From NCBI RefSeq assembly GCF_963667135.1, contig NZ_OY762974.1:1798001-1862000 (forward strand): 64,000 nucleotides of DNA, in the 5' to 3' direction. The notes under the pieces were generated by a model. The model saw only the letters and a list, made by a program, of their open reading frames with translations. It did no database searches and was not told the origin of the DNA. Within the stretch, counting starts at the first letter, position 1; the number at the start of each line of letters is the position of its first letter. This stretch comes from an uncultured Macellibacteroides sp. (GTDB lineage: Bacteria; Bacteroidota; Bacteroidia; Bacteroidales; Tannerellaceae). Positions 1 to 10,100 of the stretch are shown piece by piece. The position numbers and the translations under genes were made by a program.

Positions 1-1488
1 ATGATTGGGTTGAAGGCTGTCAATCTCTAGAGCCATCTCGTAGTTTTCGGTAGTTTCATTGTATTGACCTTTCATCTTAACACGAGAATTGTCTTCGCTT
101 AAGGTGAGATTTGTTTCATACTTACCCTCACCGAATGCAAACTCTCCCTTTAAGTTCATGCCCGACGGTATCTCCAAATAGTTCCGCTGTTTTTTGTCAA
201 GCATGCCAAGGATAAATTCTAAATTACCTGATTCTGCAGCAAACAAGATTTTTCCTGAACGACGAAGACTATCGGTAATCTCACTAAGCTGACCTGAAGC
301 TTCAACCCGAAAGGCCCCGGGGAGCTCACTTTTCAGACCGCGAAGCTCTAACTTACCGAAATTTCCTTCTATGCCTGCGGTAATTGATACAGGTTTATCC
401 GGAAATGCACTTCGAAAATCTTCAGGTAATTCTCCGGCTGCAAGCAGTATATCTTCTTTCCCGATCGAAGCAATAAACAAACTTTTCATGGAACCTTCCG
501 GTGTTTCATTGAAAGCACTCCACGGCACATTTGCAAGAATCTGTACTTCCGAATAAGGCGTTTTAAGAAGGAGTTGAGGAATCTCCAACAGAACGCCATC
601 ACTCTTGATGCTCCCTTCTAATGAAGAAACTTTTAGTCCTGATTGTTCTGTGAATGAAAAATCCCGAATGTGCGCACTGAACTCTTTTCCGCAATAAGAA
701 AGAGAGTCTACCTCTGCCTGAAGCTGACCGATGGCAAGGTGAGCAAAATCCAATCCCGATTTTCTTTCAAGTGTATCCGAATCGTATGTCAGCGTATCTC
801 CCGTGAAATAGAATTTATTTGCCGAGTAGCTTGAACGGGACAGATCAGCTGTTCCTCCTGATAGCTCTGCCATTTTAATCGTGGTACTCATTTTTGTAGT
901 ATCTCCGGGAAGCTGTAGGGCAAAAGAAACCTGGTTGAAGGAGACTTTCTCCAGCACCAAATTCCAATCCAAAGGAGTCGAGGTTGTATCTTCCGGAGTG
1001 GATGCAGAGTCAATCCGAAGAAAAAGATGTGAATCTGATAAATCGAATGAATTAAGAGTTGCCATCTTTTTGGAAAGATCAATATGATTGGCCTTAGCAT
1101 GCAGATGTCCGACAGATCCCCTTATAAGCATATCTTTCAGAAACTTTCCCGTGTTAATCTGTCCACCTCTTAAATCCACAGCATCTGCAACTACCTGCAT
1201 TTTAAGTAGCGGAAGTAATTTAATCCTCACCTGTAGACTTTGAAGTGAAAGAAGGGTATCGGCAGGCGAATTAACAATTAAAACTTTTTGAACAGCAAGA
1301 TTCAATGGAAATGATAGCCTGACCTTATCAATCTGTATGCGCATTCCGGTCGTTTCTTCGGCATATGCAATTGCTTTTTTTCTGGCCAAATCCTGAATCG
1401 GAGGAAAGTATAAGAGAAGAGACAGCAGAATTATAAGCGCCACAGGCACCAAGCATACAATACCTATCCATTTCATCCATCGCTTCAT
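1..1488 (-). CDS. TamB/AsmA-like translocation and assembly module protein (C-terminus outside window)
   Basis: The reading frame is open from the ATG at 1488 to the window edge (about 496 codons), so the C-terminal part is missing. It starts with a short basic stretch and one membrane segment (about residues 7-27), followed by a long beta-rich region with repeated patterns such as LSLQSLQVRIKLLPLL and many Asp-Thr/Ser turns. That layout fits the AsmA/TamB (DUF490) superfamily: inner-membrane anchored, periplasm-spanning proteins thought to move phospholipids or help assemble outer-membrane proteins. The family is inferred from the N-terminal anchor and the repetitive beta architecture; the diagnostic C-terminal DUF490 region is not visible. 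The plug-domain gene lies upstream on the same strand, about 85 bases away. Confidence 0.65.
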   Translation of the reverse strand, partial: MKRWMKWIGIVCLVPVALIILLSLLLYFPPIQDLARKKAIAYAEETTGMRIQIDKVRLSFPLNLAVQKVLIVNSPADTLLSLQSLQVRIKLLPLLKMQVVADAVDLRGGQINTGKFLKDMLIRGSVGHLHAKANHIDLSKKMATLNSFDLSDSHLFLRIDSASTPEDTTSTPLDWNLVLEKVSFNQVSFALQLPGDTTKMSTTIKMAELSGGTADLSRSSYSANKFYFTGDTLTYDSDTLERKSGLDFAHLAIGQLQAEVDSLSYCGKEFSAHIRDFSFTEQSGLKVSSLEGSIKSDGVLLEIPQLLLKTPYSEVQILANVPWSAFNETPEGSMKSLFIASIGKEDILLAAGELPEDFRSAFPDKPVSITAGIEGNFGKLELRGLKSELPGAFRVEASGQLSEITDSLRRSGKILFAAESGNLEFILGMLDKKQRNYLEIPSGMNLKGEFAFGEGKYETNLTLSEDNSRVKMKGQYNETTENYEMALEIDSLQPNH

Positions 1489-1572
1489 TTCCGGCACTCT
1501 TTTTGATAAATAACAAAGTTACTATAAAAAGGGAATATACCAATAACACAGAGCGAAGCTTTTTACCCGGGC

Positions 1573-2250
1573 TTATTTCCCGGTTTTTATAACAATAGCC
1601 CCATTTGCACCCATTGCTCCGTATTGGGTGGCATCTTTCAGCACAGTAATTTCTTCAATGTCCTGAACCGTAATTGTACTCATAATGCTAGAATCCTGCA
1701 TAGGAATCCCGTTAACAACGATTAAAGCATTAGCGGGACTATTAAAAGAGGCTCCTCCGCGGATGCGGACTGATCCGTTGCTTTGAACCATTACTCCGGA
1801 CAAACGTCTGAGCAAGCAATATATATCCTGGCAACGTGTCTGCAGGATTTCAGCTTTGTTAAGGGTAGACGAGCTAACCATCTTTTTCCGCTCGCGAAGC
1901 ATTGCTTCCTGCAAAGCGGCATCGGGTTCATAGGCATGATCTACTTCAAAAGAGCCTTCTTTCAGGCTGATAGTAAGAAACGAATAACCTGAAACAGGAA
2001 CCTTGGCTGTTTTCCCTTTTTTATTCATTTCAACGTATATAGTGTCTTGCAAATTTGCCTGAGGAAATACAAAAACACCATTTCTATCGGTTTTTACGGT
2101 AACGCCCGGATTGTTTCCTAACCTTACCTCGTAGCGTTTAATCGCTTTCTCTTTCGTATCTCGCAGTACACCTGTTAGTGTGTCGTTTTGTGCTGTGATA
2201 AAATGGGCCGTCAATAGTAGAATAATGGCAATTAATCCTTTGGTTTTCAT
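1573..2250 (-). CDS. Stand-alone TonB-plug protein with carboxypeptidase-regulatory-like domain
   Basis: A 225-residue exported protein. Residues 1-21 are a signal peptide ending in FITAQ. Residues 24-95 resemble the CarboxypepD-regulatory-like fold that precedes many SusC-type receptors (TGVLRDTKEKAIKRYEVRLG). Residues 115-225 match a TonB-receptor plug, with the typical LSGVMVQSNGSVRIRGG and INVLKDA-like (ITVLKDATQYGAMGANGAI) elements. The protein stops where the 22-strand barrel should begin, so it is a plug without a pore. No barrel-coding remnant lies downstream: the TamB-like gene follows after 84 bases. Its role is unknown; it might be a periplasmic partner or an evolved remnant. It is divergent from the cobalamin operon. 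Confidence 0.7.
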   Translation of the reverse strand: MKTKGLIAIILLLTAHFITAQNDTLTGVLRDTKEKAIKRYEVRLGNNPGVTVKTDRNGVFVFPQANLQDTIYVEMNKKGKTAKVPVSGYSFLTISLKEGSFEVDHAYEPDAALQEAMLRERKKMVSSSTLNKAEILQTRCQDIYCLLRRLSGVMVQSNGSVRIRGGASFNSPANALIVVNGIPMQDSSIMSTITVQDIEEITVLKDATQYGAMGANGAIVIKTGK

Positions 2251-2337
2251 AATGTTTGTAATTAAAAGTTGCGGTTCAACAAATATAACAAAGTATTACT
2301 TAGTAATTATAAAACAGAAGATAATTTTCTAAAAATG

Positions 2338-2367
2338 TTTGTTACTCTCTCTTTTTATATATCTTTG
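2338..2367 (+). promoter_or_regulatory. Bacteroidetes-type promoter of the cobalamin uptake operon
   Basis: TTTG at 2338-2341, an 18-base spacer and TATCTTTG at 2360-2367 match the -33 TTTG / -7 TAnnTTTG consensus used by the Bacteroidetes housekeeping sigma factor. Transcription would begin near 2372, just ahead of the riboswitch. Confidence 0.6.
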
Positions 2368-2384
2368 TTGCCGAATCATGGTGT

Positions 2385-2585
2385 AACTGTTTCATTGTCA
2401 TGAACGGTTAGTAAAAGGGAATCCGGTGTAATACCGGAGCTGTACCCGCAGCTGTAAGCTCACATTAAACCTCGGTATACCATTGCCACTGTCCACCAAA
2501 CGGACGGGAAGGCGGCCGAACTAAGGGAGAGCAAGCCAGAAAACCTGCCACAATTCTTATACCGGTACTTCGGGTGAAGGTATCG
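2385..2585 (+). promoter_or_regulatory. Cobalamin (B12) riboswitch
   Basis: The leader contains the hallmark AAGGGAAUCCGGUG-type segment (2414-2428), the GCUGUACCCGCAGCUGUAA core (2439-2457) and a B12 box, AGCCAGAAAACCTGCC, at 2533-2548. A short hairpin (ATACC at 2560-2564 with GGTAT at 2579-2583) sits just before the btuB ATG at 2600, so ligand binding probably masks ribosome access. In this class adenosylcobalamin or a related corrinoid represses the downstream genes. The element directly supports assigning the next three genes to corrinoid uptake. The 5' boundary is approximate. Confidence 0.95.
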
Positions 2586-2599
2586 TAAACGAATTTTTT

Positions 2600-4606
2600 A
2601 TGCAATATAATCGATTTATAGGATGTTTTTGTACAGGACTGCTTTGTCTTGTCTCAACAGTCGGATTACGTGCCCAACAGGACACCGTGTCTATGCGTCA
2701 CCGAGACCTTAACGGCGTTGAGGTGGTTGAAAAGGCGCGACCGGTAGTAAACCGCCAAGGTGCACCGATTCAGGTAATGAACAGGGACGAGATGCTGCGG
2801 TTAGGCATGCAGGAATTGTCGGAAGTAGTGCGCAGGTTCTCAGGGGTAACCATTAAGGATTACGGGGGCATCGGAGGATTAAAAACTGTTTCAGTTCGCA
2901 GTCTGGGTGCTCAGCATACAGCCGTTAGTTATGATGGAATAACAATTAGTGATGCGCAAAGCGGGCAGGTAGATATTAGCCGCTATTCGCTTGACAATGT
3001 GGAGCAAGTTGTCCTTTCCATCGGTCAGACTGATAATATCTTTCAGACCGCACGCATGTATGCCTCTGCAGGAGCTTTGCAGATAGAAACATCGCGACCC
3101 GGTTTCGCTCAAAGAAATTACACGCTGGAAGGACAGGTTAAAACAGGTTCTTTCGGATACTTCAACCCTTCGTTACGTTATGGCCAAAAGATTAGCAAGC
3201 GGGTGTCGGCAACGGCTCAAACCGATTGGATGCGGGCAGATGGCAACTATCCTTTTACTCTGGTAAACGGTACATTGCGTGAAGAACAAAAACGATTAAA
3301 CAGCGATATCAATTCATGGAGGGGAGAGGCGAATGTGTATGCCGATTTACAGCAAGCCGGTCAGCTCATGTTTAAAGCTTACTACTTTGACTCGGAAAGA
3401 GGTTTACCAGGTTCGGTCAGCCTCTATAATCCGGAGGCACGCGAACGGATGTGGGACCGCAACTTCTTTACACAGGCCCGATATGAGAATAAGCTAAGCC
3501 CTGCATGGTCGGTAAAGGGACTTCTTAAATACAATTATGACTATAACCGGTACCAGGACATTAATAACAAATATTCAGGTGGCCGGCAAGATGACCGCTA
3601 TACGCAGAAAGAGTACTATGGATCGGGTGCTTTGAAGTATACGCCAACGGATTTTCTTACCTATTCCTTTTCAACCGATTTGTTTGTGAATACCCTGGAT
3701 GCAACCATTCCTGAGAGTCCATACCCTACACGTTACACGTCACTTTCTGTGCTTGCCGCACAATATCAGGATTCAAGACTTACCTTGACAGGAAGTTTAC
3801 TGGGAACTTTCATCACAGAACGTGTAAAGACGGGCGATCGTCCGGCAGACCGCAAGCGTATCTCTCCTGCAGTGAGCAGTTCATGGCGAATATTGGAAGA
3901 TGAGAATATTCGCATACGCGCTTCTTTCAAGGATATCTTTCGGGTACCCACCTTCAATGACTTATATTATTTGCGTATAGGCAATACAAGTTTGCGTCCG
4001 GAGCGGGCTACACAGTACAATGCAGGAATTACCTGGAGCGGGACTCCATTCCCTTTTGTTAGTTATCTACGTCTGTCGGCTGATGGATACTATAACCGGG
4101 TGCATGACAAAATAGTGGTTTTACCTTCACTGTCGTTTGCTAAAATGATGAATTTAGGAGAGGTTTCCATCAAAGGAGTAGATATTAATATGGAAACAGG
4201 CTTACCGGTTTCCAAACAACTCTCCCTGCAGCTGGCAGGAACCTATACCTGGCAAAAGGCCATTGACATAACAGATCCGTCTAAGAAAAACTACAAGCAT
4301 CAGATTCCTTATACTCCTAAGCATTCAGGAACAGCTTCTCTAACGGCAGAAACTCCCTGGCTTAATATTGGTTATCTGCTTACAGCAGTGGGAGACCGTT
4401 ACGCTCTTCCGCAAAATATAAGAGAGAACCGCATCGGTGGTTACATAGAACAAGGTATTTCTGCCAACCGCACGTTTGCATTAGGTAATACATCTGTACG
4501 GTTGCAAGGCGAAATTATTAACCTTGGTAATATAAATTACGAGGTTATCCAATATTATCCCATGCCCGGACGATCTTTCCGGGTTTCTCTTAAAATAAAC
4601 TATTAA
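2600..4606 (+). CDS. btuB: TonB-dependent cobalamin receptor, BtuB-like
   Basis: A 668-residue outer-membrane receptor with a signal peptide ending near residue 25 (VGLRAQ). The plug domain spans about residues 40-160 (VRSLGAQHTAVSYDGI; ISRYSLDNVEQVVL), and the rest is a 22-strand barrel with alternating aromatic strands, ending in the terminal strand PGRSFRVSLKINY. Its length is close to E. coli BtuB (about 600) and well below SusC proteins (about 1000). The riboswitch that ends 15 bases before the ATG makes corrinoid the likely substrate. It imports B12 across the outer membrane using TonB energy and should pair with the BtuG-like lipoprotein encoded 20 bases downstream. Confidence 0.9.
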   Translation: MQYNRFIGCFCTGLLCLVSTVGLRAQQDTVSMRHRDLNGVEVVEKARPVVNRQGAPIQVMNRDEMLRLGMQELSEVVRRFSGVTIKDYGGIGGLKTVSVRSLGAQHTAVSYDGITISDAQSGQVDISRYSLDNVEQVVLSIGQTDNIFQTARMYASAGALQIETSRPGFAQRNYTLEGQVKTGSFGYFNPSLRYGQKISKRVSATAQTDWMRADGNYPFTLVNGTLREEQKRLNSDINSWRGEANVYADLQQAGQLMFKAYYFDSERGLPGSVSLYNPEARERMWDRNFFTQARYENKLSPAWSVKGLLKYNYDYNRYQDINNKYSGGRQDDRYTQKEYYGSGALKYTPTDFLTYSFSTDLFVNTLDATIPESPYPTRYTSLSVLAAQYQDSRLTLTGSLLGTFITERVKTGDRPADRKRISPAVSSSWRILEDENIRIRASFKDIFRVPTFNDLYYLRIGNTSLRPERATQYNAGITWSGTPFPFVSYLRLSADGYYNRVHDKIVVLPSLSFAKMMNLGEVSIKGVDINMETGLPVSKQLSLQLAGTYTWQKAIDITDPSKKNYKHQIPYTPKHSGTASLTAETPWLNIGYLLTAVGDRYALPQNIRENRIGGYIEQGISANRTFALGNTSVRLQGEIINLGNINYEVIQYYPMPGRSFRVSLKINY

Positions 4607-4626
4607 TAGTATTTAAACGTATAGAA

Positions 4627-5709
4627 ATGAAGAAGAATGAATTTTTGTTAGGTGTCTTTTTGAGCACGGCATTCATATTGCCATTTACTTCCTGCGAGAA
4701 TGATGACGAACCTGTAGTTGTTGAAATACCCGAGGTTACAGAAGGTGTGTATGTCCTTAACAATGGTAAATACGGAAGCAACAATGCGACACTTTCTTAT
4801 TACGATGTAGCAAGCAAAACAGTTGTTTCGGATGTGTTTTCTTCTGTGAACGGACGAAAGTTGGGAGATACTGGGCAGGATATGCTTATTTACGGAAGTA
4901 AAATGTATGTTGCAATGTATGGCTCCAAACAGATAGAAGTGATGGATAAGCAGGGTAAGTCGTTGAAAACCCTAACTTCAAAGAATACGGACAATTCATT
5001 GCACCAGCCACGTTGTTTTACGTCTGCCAATGGAAAGGTATATGTTTCTTTTTTTGATGGCTATGTAGGAATTATTGATACCACCACTCTTGAAATCGGA
5101 ACGATAGTTCCGGTCGGACTAAATCCGGAACAATTAACTGTAGCCAACAATAAAGTGTATGTTGCTGTTTCCGAAGGATTGAATTATCCGAATACCGGAA
5201 CCAAAGTTGCTGTACTTAATGCGTCAACTCTAGCTGAAGTAACAAAAATTGATGTTGTAAAGAACCCCACCAACGTACTCTCGGACAGTCAGGGCGATGT
5301 ATATGTTATATCGATGGGCGACTATGGTACAACGGCAAACAACACCTTGCAGCGTATCGACAAGCAGACACAGGCTGTTACAACTGTAATGGATGCTACG
5401 GTAATGACAATTTGCAATGATACCATTTATGCTATCTATTCGCAGTGGAACCAGCCTTCTGTTTCTTACATTAAGTATGATGCCAAAAACGAGAAACTAA
5501 TTTCGGATAATTTTATCACTGACGGCACAAAACTAACAAATGGTCCGGCTTGTATTAAGGTTGATCCGGTAACTGGCAATATATATATAGGTGATTCAGA
5601 CTATCAAACAAACGGTGATATGTATATTTTCTCCAGAGAAGGGAAGCTTATCAATAAATTTGAAGTAGGACTTAATCCTGTGGGAGCATTCTTTATTTCC
5701 AATAAATAA
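4627..5709 (+). CDS. btuG: BtuG-like surface cobalamin-binding lipoprotein (YncE/DUF5074 beta-propeller)
   Basis: A 360-residue lipoprotein. The lipobox ends at Cys23 (FTSC) and is followed at once by acidic residues (CENDDEP), the kind of signal that sends Bacteroidota lipoproteins to the cell surface. The mature part is a repeated beta-propeller: blades carry the pattern G-x-x-Y-V-x-x-x-G-x-x-G/Y with YVSFFDGYVGIIDT, KVYVAVSEGLNYP and DVYVISMGDYG. Bacteroides BtuG proteins are seven-bladed propellers that cap BtuB and capture B12 with very high affinity. Position directly after btuB under a B12 riboswitch supports the same role. Orthology to a particular BtuG paralogue cannot be settled here. 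Confidence 0.8.
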   Translation: MKKNEFLLGVFLSTAFILPFTSCENDDEPVVVEIPEVTEGVYVLNNGKYGSNNATLSYYDVASKTVVSDVFSSVNGRKLGDTGQDMLIYGSKMYVAMYGSKQIEVMDKQGKSLKTLTSKNTDNSLHQPRCFTSANGKVYVSFFDGYVGIIDTTTLEIGTIVPVGLNPEQLTVANNKVYVAVSEGLNYPNTGTKVAVLNASTLAEVTKIDVVKNPTNVLSDSQGDVYVISMGDYGTTANNTLQRIDKQTQAVTTVMDATVMTICNDTIYAIYSQWNQPSVSYIKYDAKNEKLISDNFITDGTKLTNGPACIKVDPVTGNIYIGDSDYQTNGDMYIFSREGKLINKFEVGLNPVGAFFISNK

Positions 5710-5752
5710 TTAAATTCCGGGGAGTATTAACGTAGTACACTATTTCATCCGT

Positions 5753-6877
5753 ATGAAACAACAAGTATTCTTTATTCTGGTTCTGCTGGTCTTCTTCACT
5801 TCCTGCTCAAAAGGAAGTAAACAAGGAGGAAGCGAGGCGACTTACTCGGACACCATCCGCTATGCTGCGGGATTTACGGTCAAGCATTATCCGTCTTACC
5901 GGGAGGTTGAGGTGCGCGATCCATGGGATAGTACCCGAATTCTTCAACGATATCTTTTGGTTGACCGGAATAAGGATATTCCTGAGAATCTTCCTGAGGG
6001 AACAATTGTGCGGGTTCCTCTAAAACGATTGGCCGTTTATAGCTCCGTTCACTGTTCCATTCTGGAGCAGCTTAAGGTTGCAAATGAAGTAGTGGGTGTT
6101 TGCGAACCTCAATACATTGATAGTCCGGTTGTGCAAAAGGGCATAAAGGAAGGTTCTGTTACCGATTTGGGAGAAGCAACAGCACCGAATGTTGAGAAGA
6201 TGATCGACATCAATGTGGAGGTTATTCTTGTTTCTCCTTTCGAGAATGCGGGATATGGTCCGGCCGAGAAGCTGGGATTGCCCATTATTGAGTGTGCAGA
6301 CTATATGGAAGCTACTCCTTTGGGACGTGCCGAATGGATCCGGTTTATAGCCTTGTTCTTCGATAAAGAAGAAGAGGCCGATAAAATATTCCGTGAAACG
6401 GAATCAGCTTATCTTGATATTCGTAAGCTGGCAGCTTCTGTAGAGAAACGTCCAACGGTATTATCCGAGAAGAAATTTGGAGCTTCCTGGTTTGTGCCAG
6501 CTGGACAAAGTTACATGGCTGTGCTATTTGCCGATGCGGGAGCTAGCTACAGTTTTGCGGACTTGGATGGTGCGGGTAGTACGCCGCTTTCGTTCGAAAC
6601 GGTCCTCGACAAGGCTATCCATGCGGATTATTGGCTGGTAAAGTATAACCTGGCGGAAGAGATGGATTATCAGGCATTGAAGACTGAATATACACCGTAC
6701 AGCTCTTTCGATGCTTTCAAGAATAAAACAATTTATACTTGTAACACTGGAAAGGTGCCTTACTATGAAGAGTTTCCCATGCATCCGGATTACCTGCTTA
6801 AGGATCTTGTTTGGGTTTTTCATCCGGAATTGTTGCCGGATTACAAACCCAGGTACTTTCGTAAGATGATAGAGTAA
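5753..6877 (+). CDS. btuF: Cobalamin/metal-chelate ABC transporter substrate-binding lipoprotein, BtuF-like
   Basis: A 374-residue lipoprotein with lipobox FTSC (Cys18). The residues after it (SKGSKQGG) are not acidic, which fits anchoring on the periplasmic side rather than the surface. The body has the class III 'helical backbone' binding-protein layout: an N lobe with LAVYSSVHCSILEQL and EPQYIDS, then APNVEKMIDINVEVILVSPF, a long linking helix and a C lobe with GQSYMAVLFADAGASYSF. It would pass corrinoid to an inner-membrane BtuCD transporter. No permease or ATPase follows; the next gene is carB on the other strand, so BtuCD must be encoded elsewhere. Siderophore binding is the main alternative but the riboswitch favours B12. 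Confidence 0.8.
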   Translation: MKQQVFFILVLLVFFTSCSKGSKQGGSEATYSDTIRYAAGFTVKHYPSYREVEVRDPWDSTRILQRYLLVDRNKDIPENLPEGTIVRVPLKRLAVYSSVHCSILEQLKVANEVVGVCEPQYIDSPVVQKGIKEGSVTDLGEATAPNVEKMIDINVEVILVSPFENAGYGPAEKLGLPIIECADYMEATPLGRAEWIRFIALFFDKEEEADKIFRETESAYLDIRKLAASVEKRPTVLSEKKFGASWFVPAGQSYMAVLFADAGASYSFADLDGAGSTPLSFETVLDKAIHADYWLVKYNLAEEMDYQALKTEYTPYSSFDAFKNKTIYTCNTGKVPYYEEFPMHPDYLLKDLVWVFHPELLPDYKPRYFRKMIE

Positions 6878-6931
6878 GTAAGCCCGGCTATGCATACAAT
6901 TAGTGACAGGTATTCTATCATCTATTCATCC

Positions 6932-6997
6932 GACCCAGGTCCGATGAAAAGTAGACCCGGGTCCGATGATAAATTGACCTAGGTCCGATGATTAGTT
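6932..6997. repeat. Three tandem 22-bp repeats, each carrying a GACC-NN-GGTC palindrome
   Basis: Units at 6932-6953, 6954-6975 and 6976-6997 each begin GACCnnGGTCCGATGA and end in a variable AT-rich tail. The centres are CA, CG and TA, so units two and three are perfect 10-bp palindromes (GACCCGGGTC, GACCTAGGTC). The array lies between the convergent btuF-like and carB genes. Function unknown. Confidence 0.85.
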
Positions 6998-7040
6998 TTT
7001 CGTTAGCATTGGACTACTTCCTATAAGTCTTAAACATTAA

Positions 7041-7086
7041 AGAGGGGAGACAAGCCGGTAAATACACCGGATATTGTCTCCCCTCT
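7041..7086. terminator. Bidirectional terminator between btuF-like gene and carB
   Basis: AGAGGGGAGACAA (7041-7053) is complementary to TTGTCTCCCCTCT (7074-7086), and an inner CCGGT/ACCGG stem closes the loop. It lies between two converging genes and can serve both, although the T-tracts are weak. Confidence 0.7.
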
Positions 7087-7110
7087 ATAGTATAGTCGGA
7101 ATGTGGCAGA

Positions 7111-10100
7111 TTAATATTCCTGCCAGCTCTTTATCTTGATATCTTCCATTTTCATACTAGTAAATGCTTTAATAAAGGCACTCGCCAGACGCGCATTCGT
7201 TATCAGCGGAATGTTATGGTCGATGGCTGCACGACGAATTTTGTATCCGTTGGTTAGCTCGCGGCGACTATGATCCTTGGGAATATTTACCACCAGGTCG
7301 AAAGCATGCTTGCTGAACATGTCCATAATATTCAGTTCGCCCTCTTCATCCGGCCACGATACGACCGTTGCATTAACACCATTATCTAAAAGGAACCGGG
7401 CTGTTCCGGCAGTAGCATAGATTGTATATCCCTTTTCATCCAGCAAACGACACGGATCAAGCAGGTCTACCTTGCTCTTTACACCTCCAGAAGAGACCAT
7501 CACGTTTTGCTTCGGAATGGTATTTCCAACAGCAATCATGGACGAAAGCAACGCTTCGTCGAAGTCTTCGCCAATACATCCCACTTCGCCGGTCGACGAC
7601 ATATCCACGCCCAGTACCGGGTCGGCTTTGTGCAAACGAGAGAACGAAAACTGAGAAGCCTTAACACCAATCCAATCAACGTCGAAAGCTGTCTTATCCG
7701 GCTGCGAATAAGGCGCATCCAACATAATTCGGGTTGCTGTTTCAATGAAGTTGCGCTTCAGGACTTTTGATACAAAGGGGAAACTTCGTGAAGCACGAAG
7801 ATTGCATTCGATTACCTTTATTTCGTTGTTCTTGGCTAGGTACTGAATATTAAACGGACCGCTAATGTTAAGTTCCTTGGCAATCATTTTACTAACCTTC
7901 TTGATGCGACGCGCCGTTTCGAAGTATATTTTCTGAGCAGGGAAGACTAAAGTGGCATCTCCGGAGTGTACACCGGCAAACTCAACGTGCTCGGAAATGG
8001 CATACTCAACCACTTCGCCGTTTTTAGCTACCGCGTCGAACTCAATTTCCTTGGCATCCTGCAGGAATTCGGTTACAACCACGGGATATTCTTTAGAAAC
8101 TTTGGCTGCAAGCTTAAGGAAGGTGACTACTTGTTCGCGGGTATGGCATACATTCATTGCCGCACCCGAAAGAACATAGGACGGACGAATCAATACCGGG
8201 AAACCAACTTTCTCGATGAATCCGTCTATTTCGTCCTGACTTGTAAGCTCTCCCCATATAGGTTGGTCAATGCCAAGATGATCAAGCATGGCCGAAAACT
8301 TATGACGATTTTCTGCCCGGTCGATGGATAGAGGTGAGGTTCCCAGCACAGGTACATTCTGACGATATAATTTCATGGCCAGGTTGTTTGGAATCTGACC
8401 CCCCACGGATACAATTACTCCCTTGGGAATCTCCAGATCAATAACATCCAGCACACGCTCCATCGACAGTTCGTCAAAATAAAGTCTGTCGCACATATCG
8501 TAATCCGTTGATACTGTCTCGGGATTGTAGTTGATCATGATCGACTTGTAACCCAGCTTTCGTGCTGTTTGTGCCGCATTAACCGAACACCAGTCGAATT
8601 CTACCGAACTCCCGATACGATAAGCCCCCGATCCTAAAATAACCACACTTTTGTCGTTCGGGTAGTAAGGAATCGCATGTTCGGAACCATCATAAGTAAG
8701 ATAGAGATAGTTGGTGAGGTCCGGATGCTCCGATGCAATGGTATTTATACGTTTTACACTGGGAAGAATGCCCAGTTTTTTACGCAGCGCACGCACTTTA
8801 AGGTTTTCTTTTTCCATATTACCTGTAGGCTTTTCTACGAAACGGGCAATCTGGAAGTCCGAAAATCCCAACCGTTTAGCTTCCTTTAATGTATCAACAG
8901 GTAGAGCTTCAATTTTATCGTATCCCTCCAGCACCTTGCGGAAGTCGTCAATATTCTTAAGCTTATTAAGGAACCACGGATTTATTTTTGAAAGCTCGTA
9001 AATGCGATCCACCGTATATCCTTGTTCGAAAGCCTTTGCAATGGCAAAGATACGTAAGTCGGTGGGATTGGCCAGTTCTTCGTCCAGGTCATCAAATTCG
9101 AGGTCGTTGTTGCCAACAAAACCATGCATTCCCTGACCGATCATACGAAGTCCTTTTTGCATAATCTCCTCGAAGCTCTTTCCGATAGACATGATTTCGC
9201 CCACAGACTTCATACTTGAACCAATCTGACGTGATACTCCTTCGAACTTGCTTAAGTCCCAGCGAGGTATTTTCGCAATAATGTAATCAACTTCGGGAGC
9301 TTTGTAAGCCGAGTTTGGAGTACCCATTTCGCCTATCTCGTCCAGACTGTAACCCAAAGCCAGTTTAGCTGCAACGAAAGCCAAAGGATAACCACTTGCC
9401 TTGGAGGCCAGTGCCGACGAACGGCTGAGGCGGGCATTAATTTCGATTACACGGTAGTCGTTCGTATAGGAATTGAAAGCGAACTGAATATTACACTCGC
9501 CCACGATACCCAAGTGACGAACGGTTTTAATAGAAAGTCCCTTTAATAAGTCTAACTCATCATCGTTAAGCGAACAAGTAGGAGCAACCACGATACTTTC
9601 GCCGGTGTGCACACCCAGAGGATCTACGTTTTCCATACTTACCACAGTAAAGCAATGGTCTTTATGGTCGCGTATAATCTCAAATTCGATCTCTTTCCAA
9701 CCCTTCAGCGACTCTTCCACCAAAATCTGTTTAGAATAAGCAAAGGCACTTTCTGCCAAAGTACGTAATTCGGTTTCGTCGGTACAAATCCCGCTACCCA
9801 TGCCGCCTAATGCATAAGCAGAGCGAATCATTATAGGGAAACCAATACGATACGCCGCCGCAACGGCATCATCCATTGTTTCTACTGCCTGACTAACCGG
9901 AGTTCTAACATCAACTTCAGTTAGCTTCTTTACAAACAAGTCGCGATCTTCGGTATTCATGATTGCCTCTACCGAAGTCCCCAACACTTTAACCCCGTAT
10001 TGTGCCAGTGTACCGCTTAAGTAAAGCTCTGTTCCGCAATTCAGAGCTGTCTGTCCGCCAAAGGCCAGTAAAATTCCATCCGGTTGTTCCTTCTTAATCA

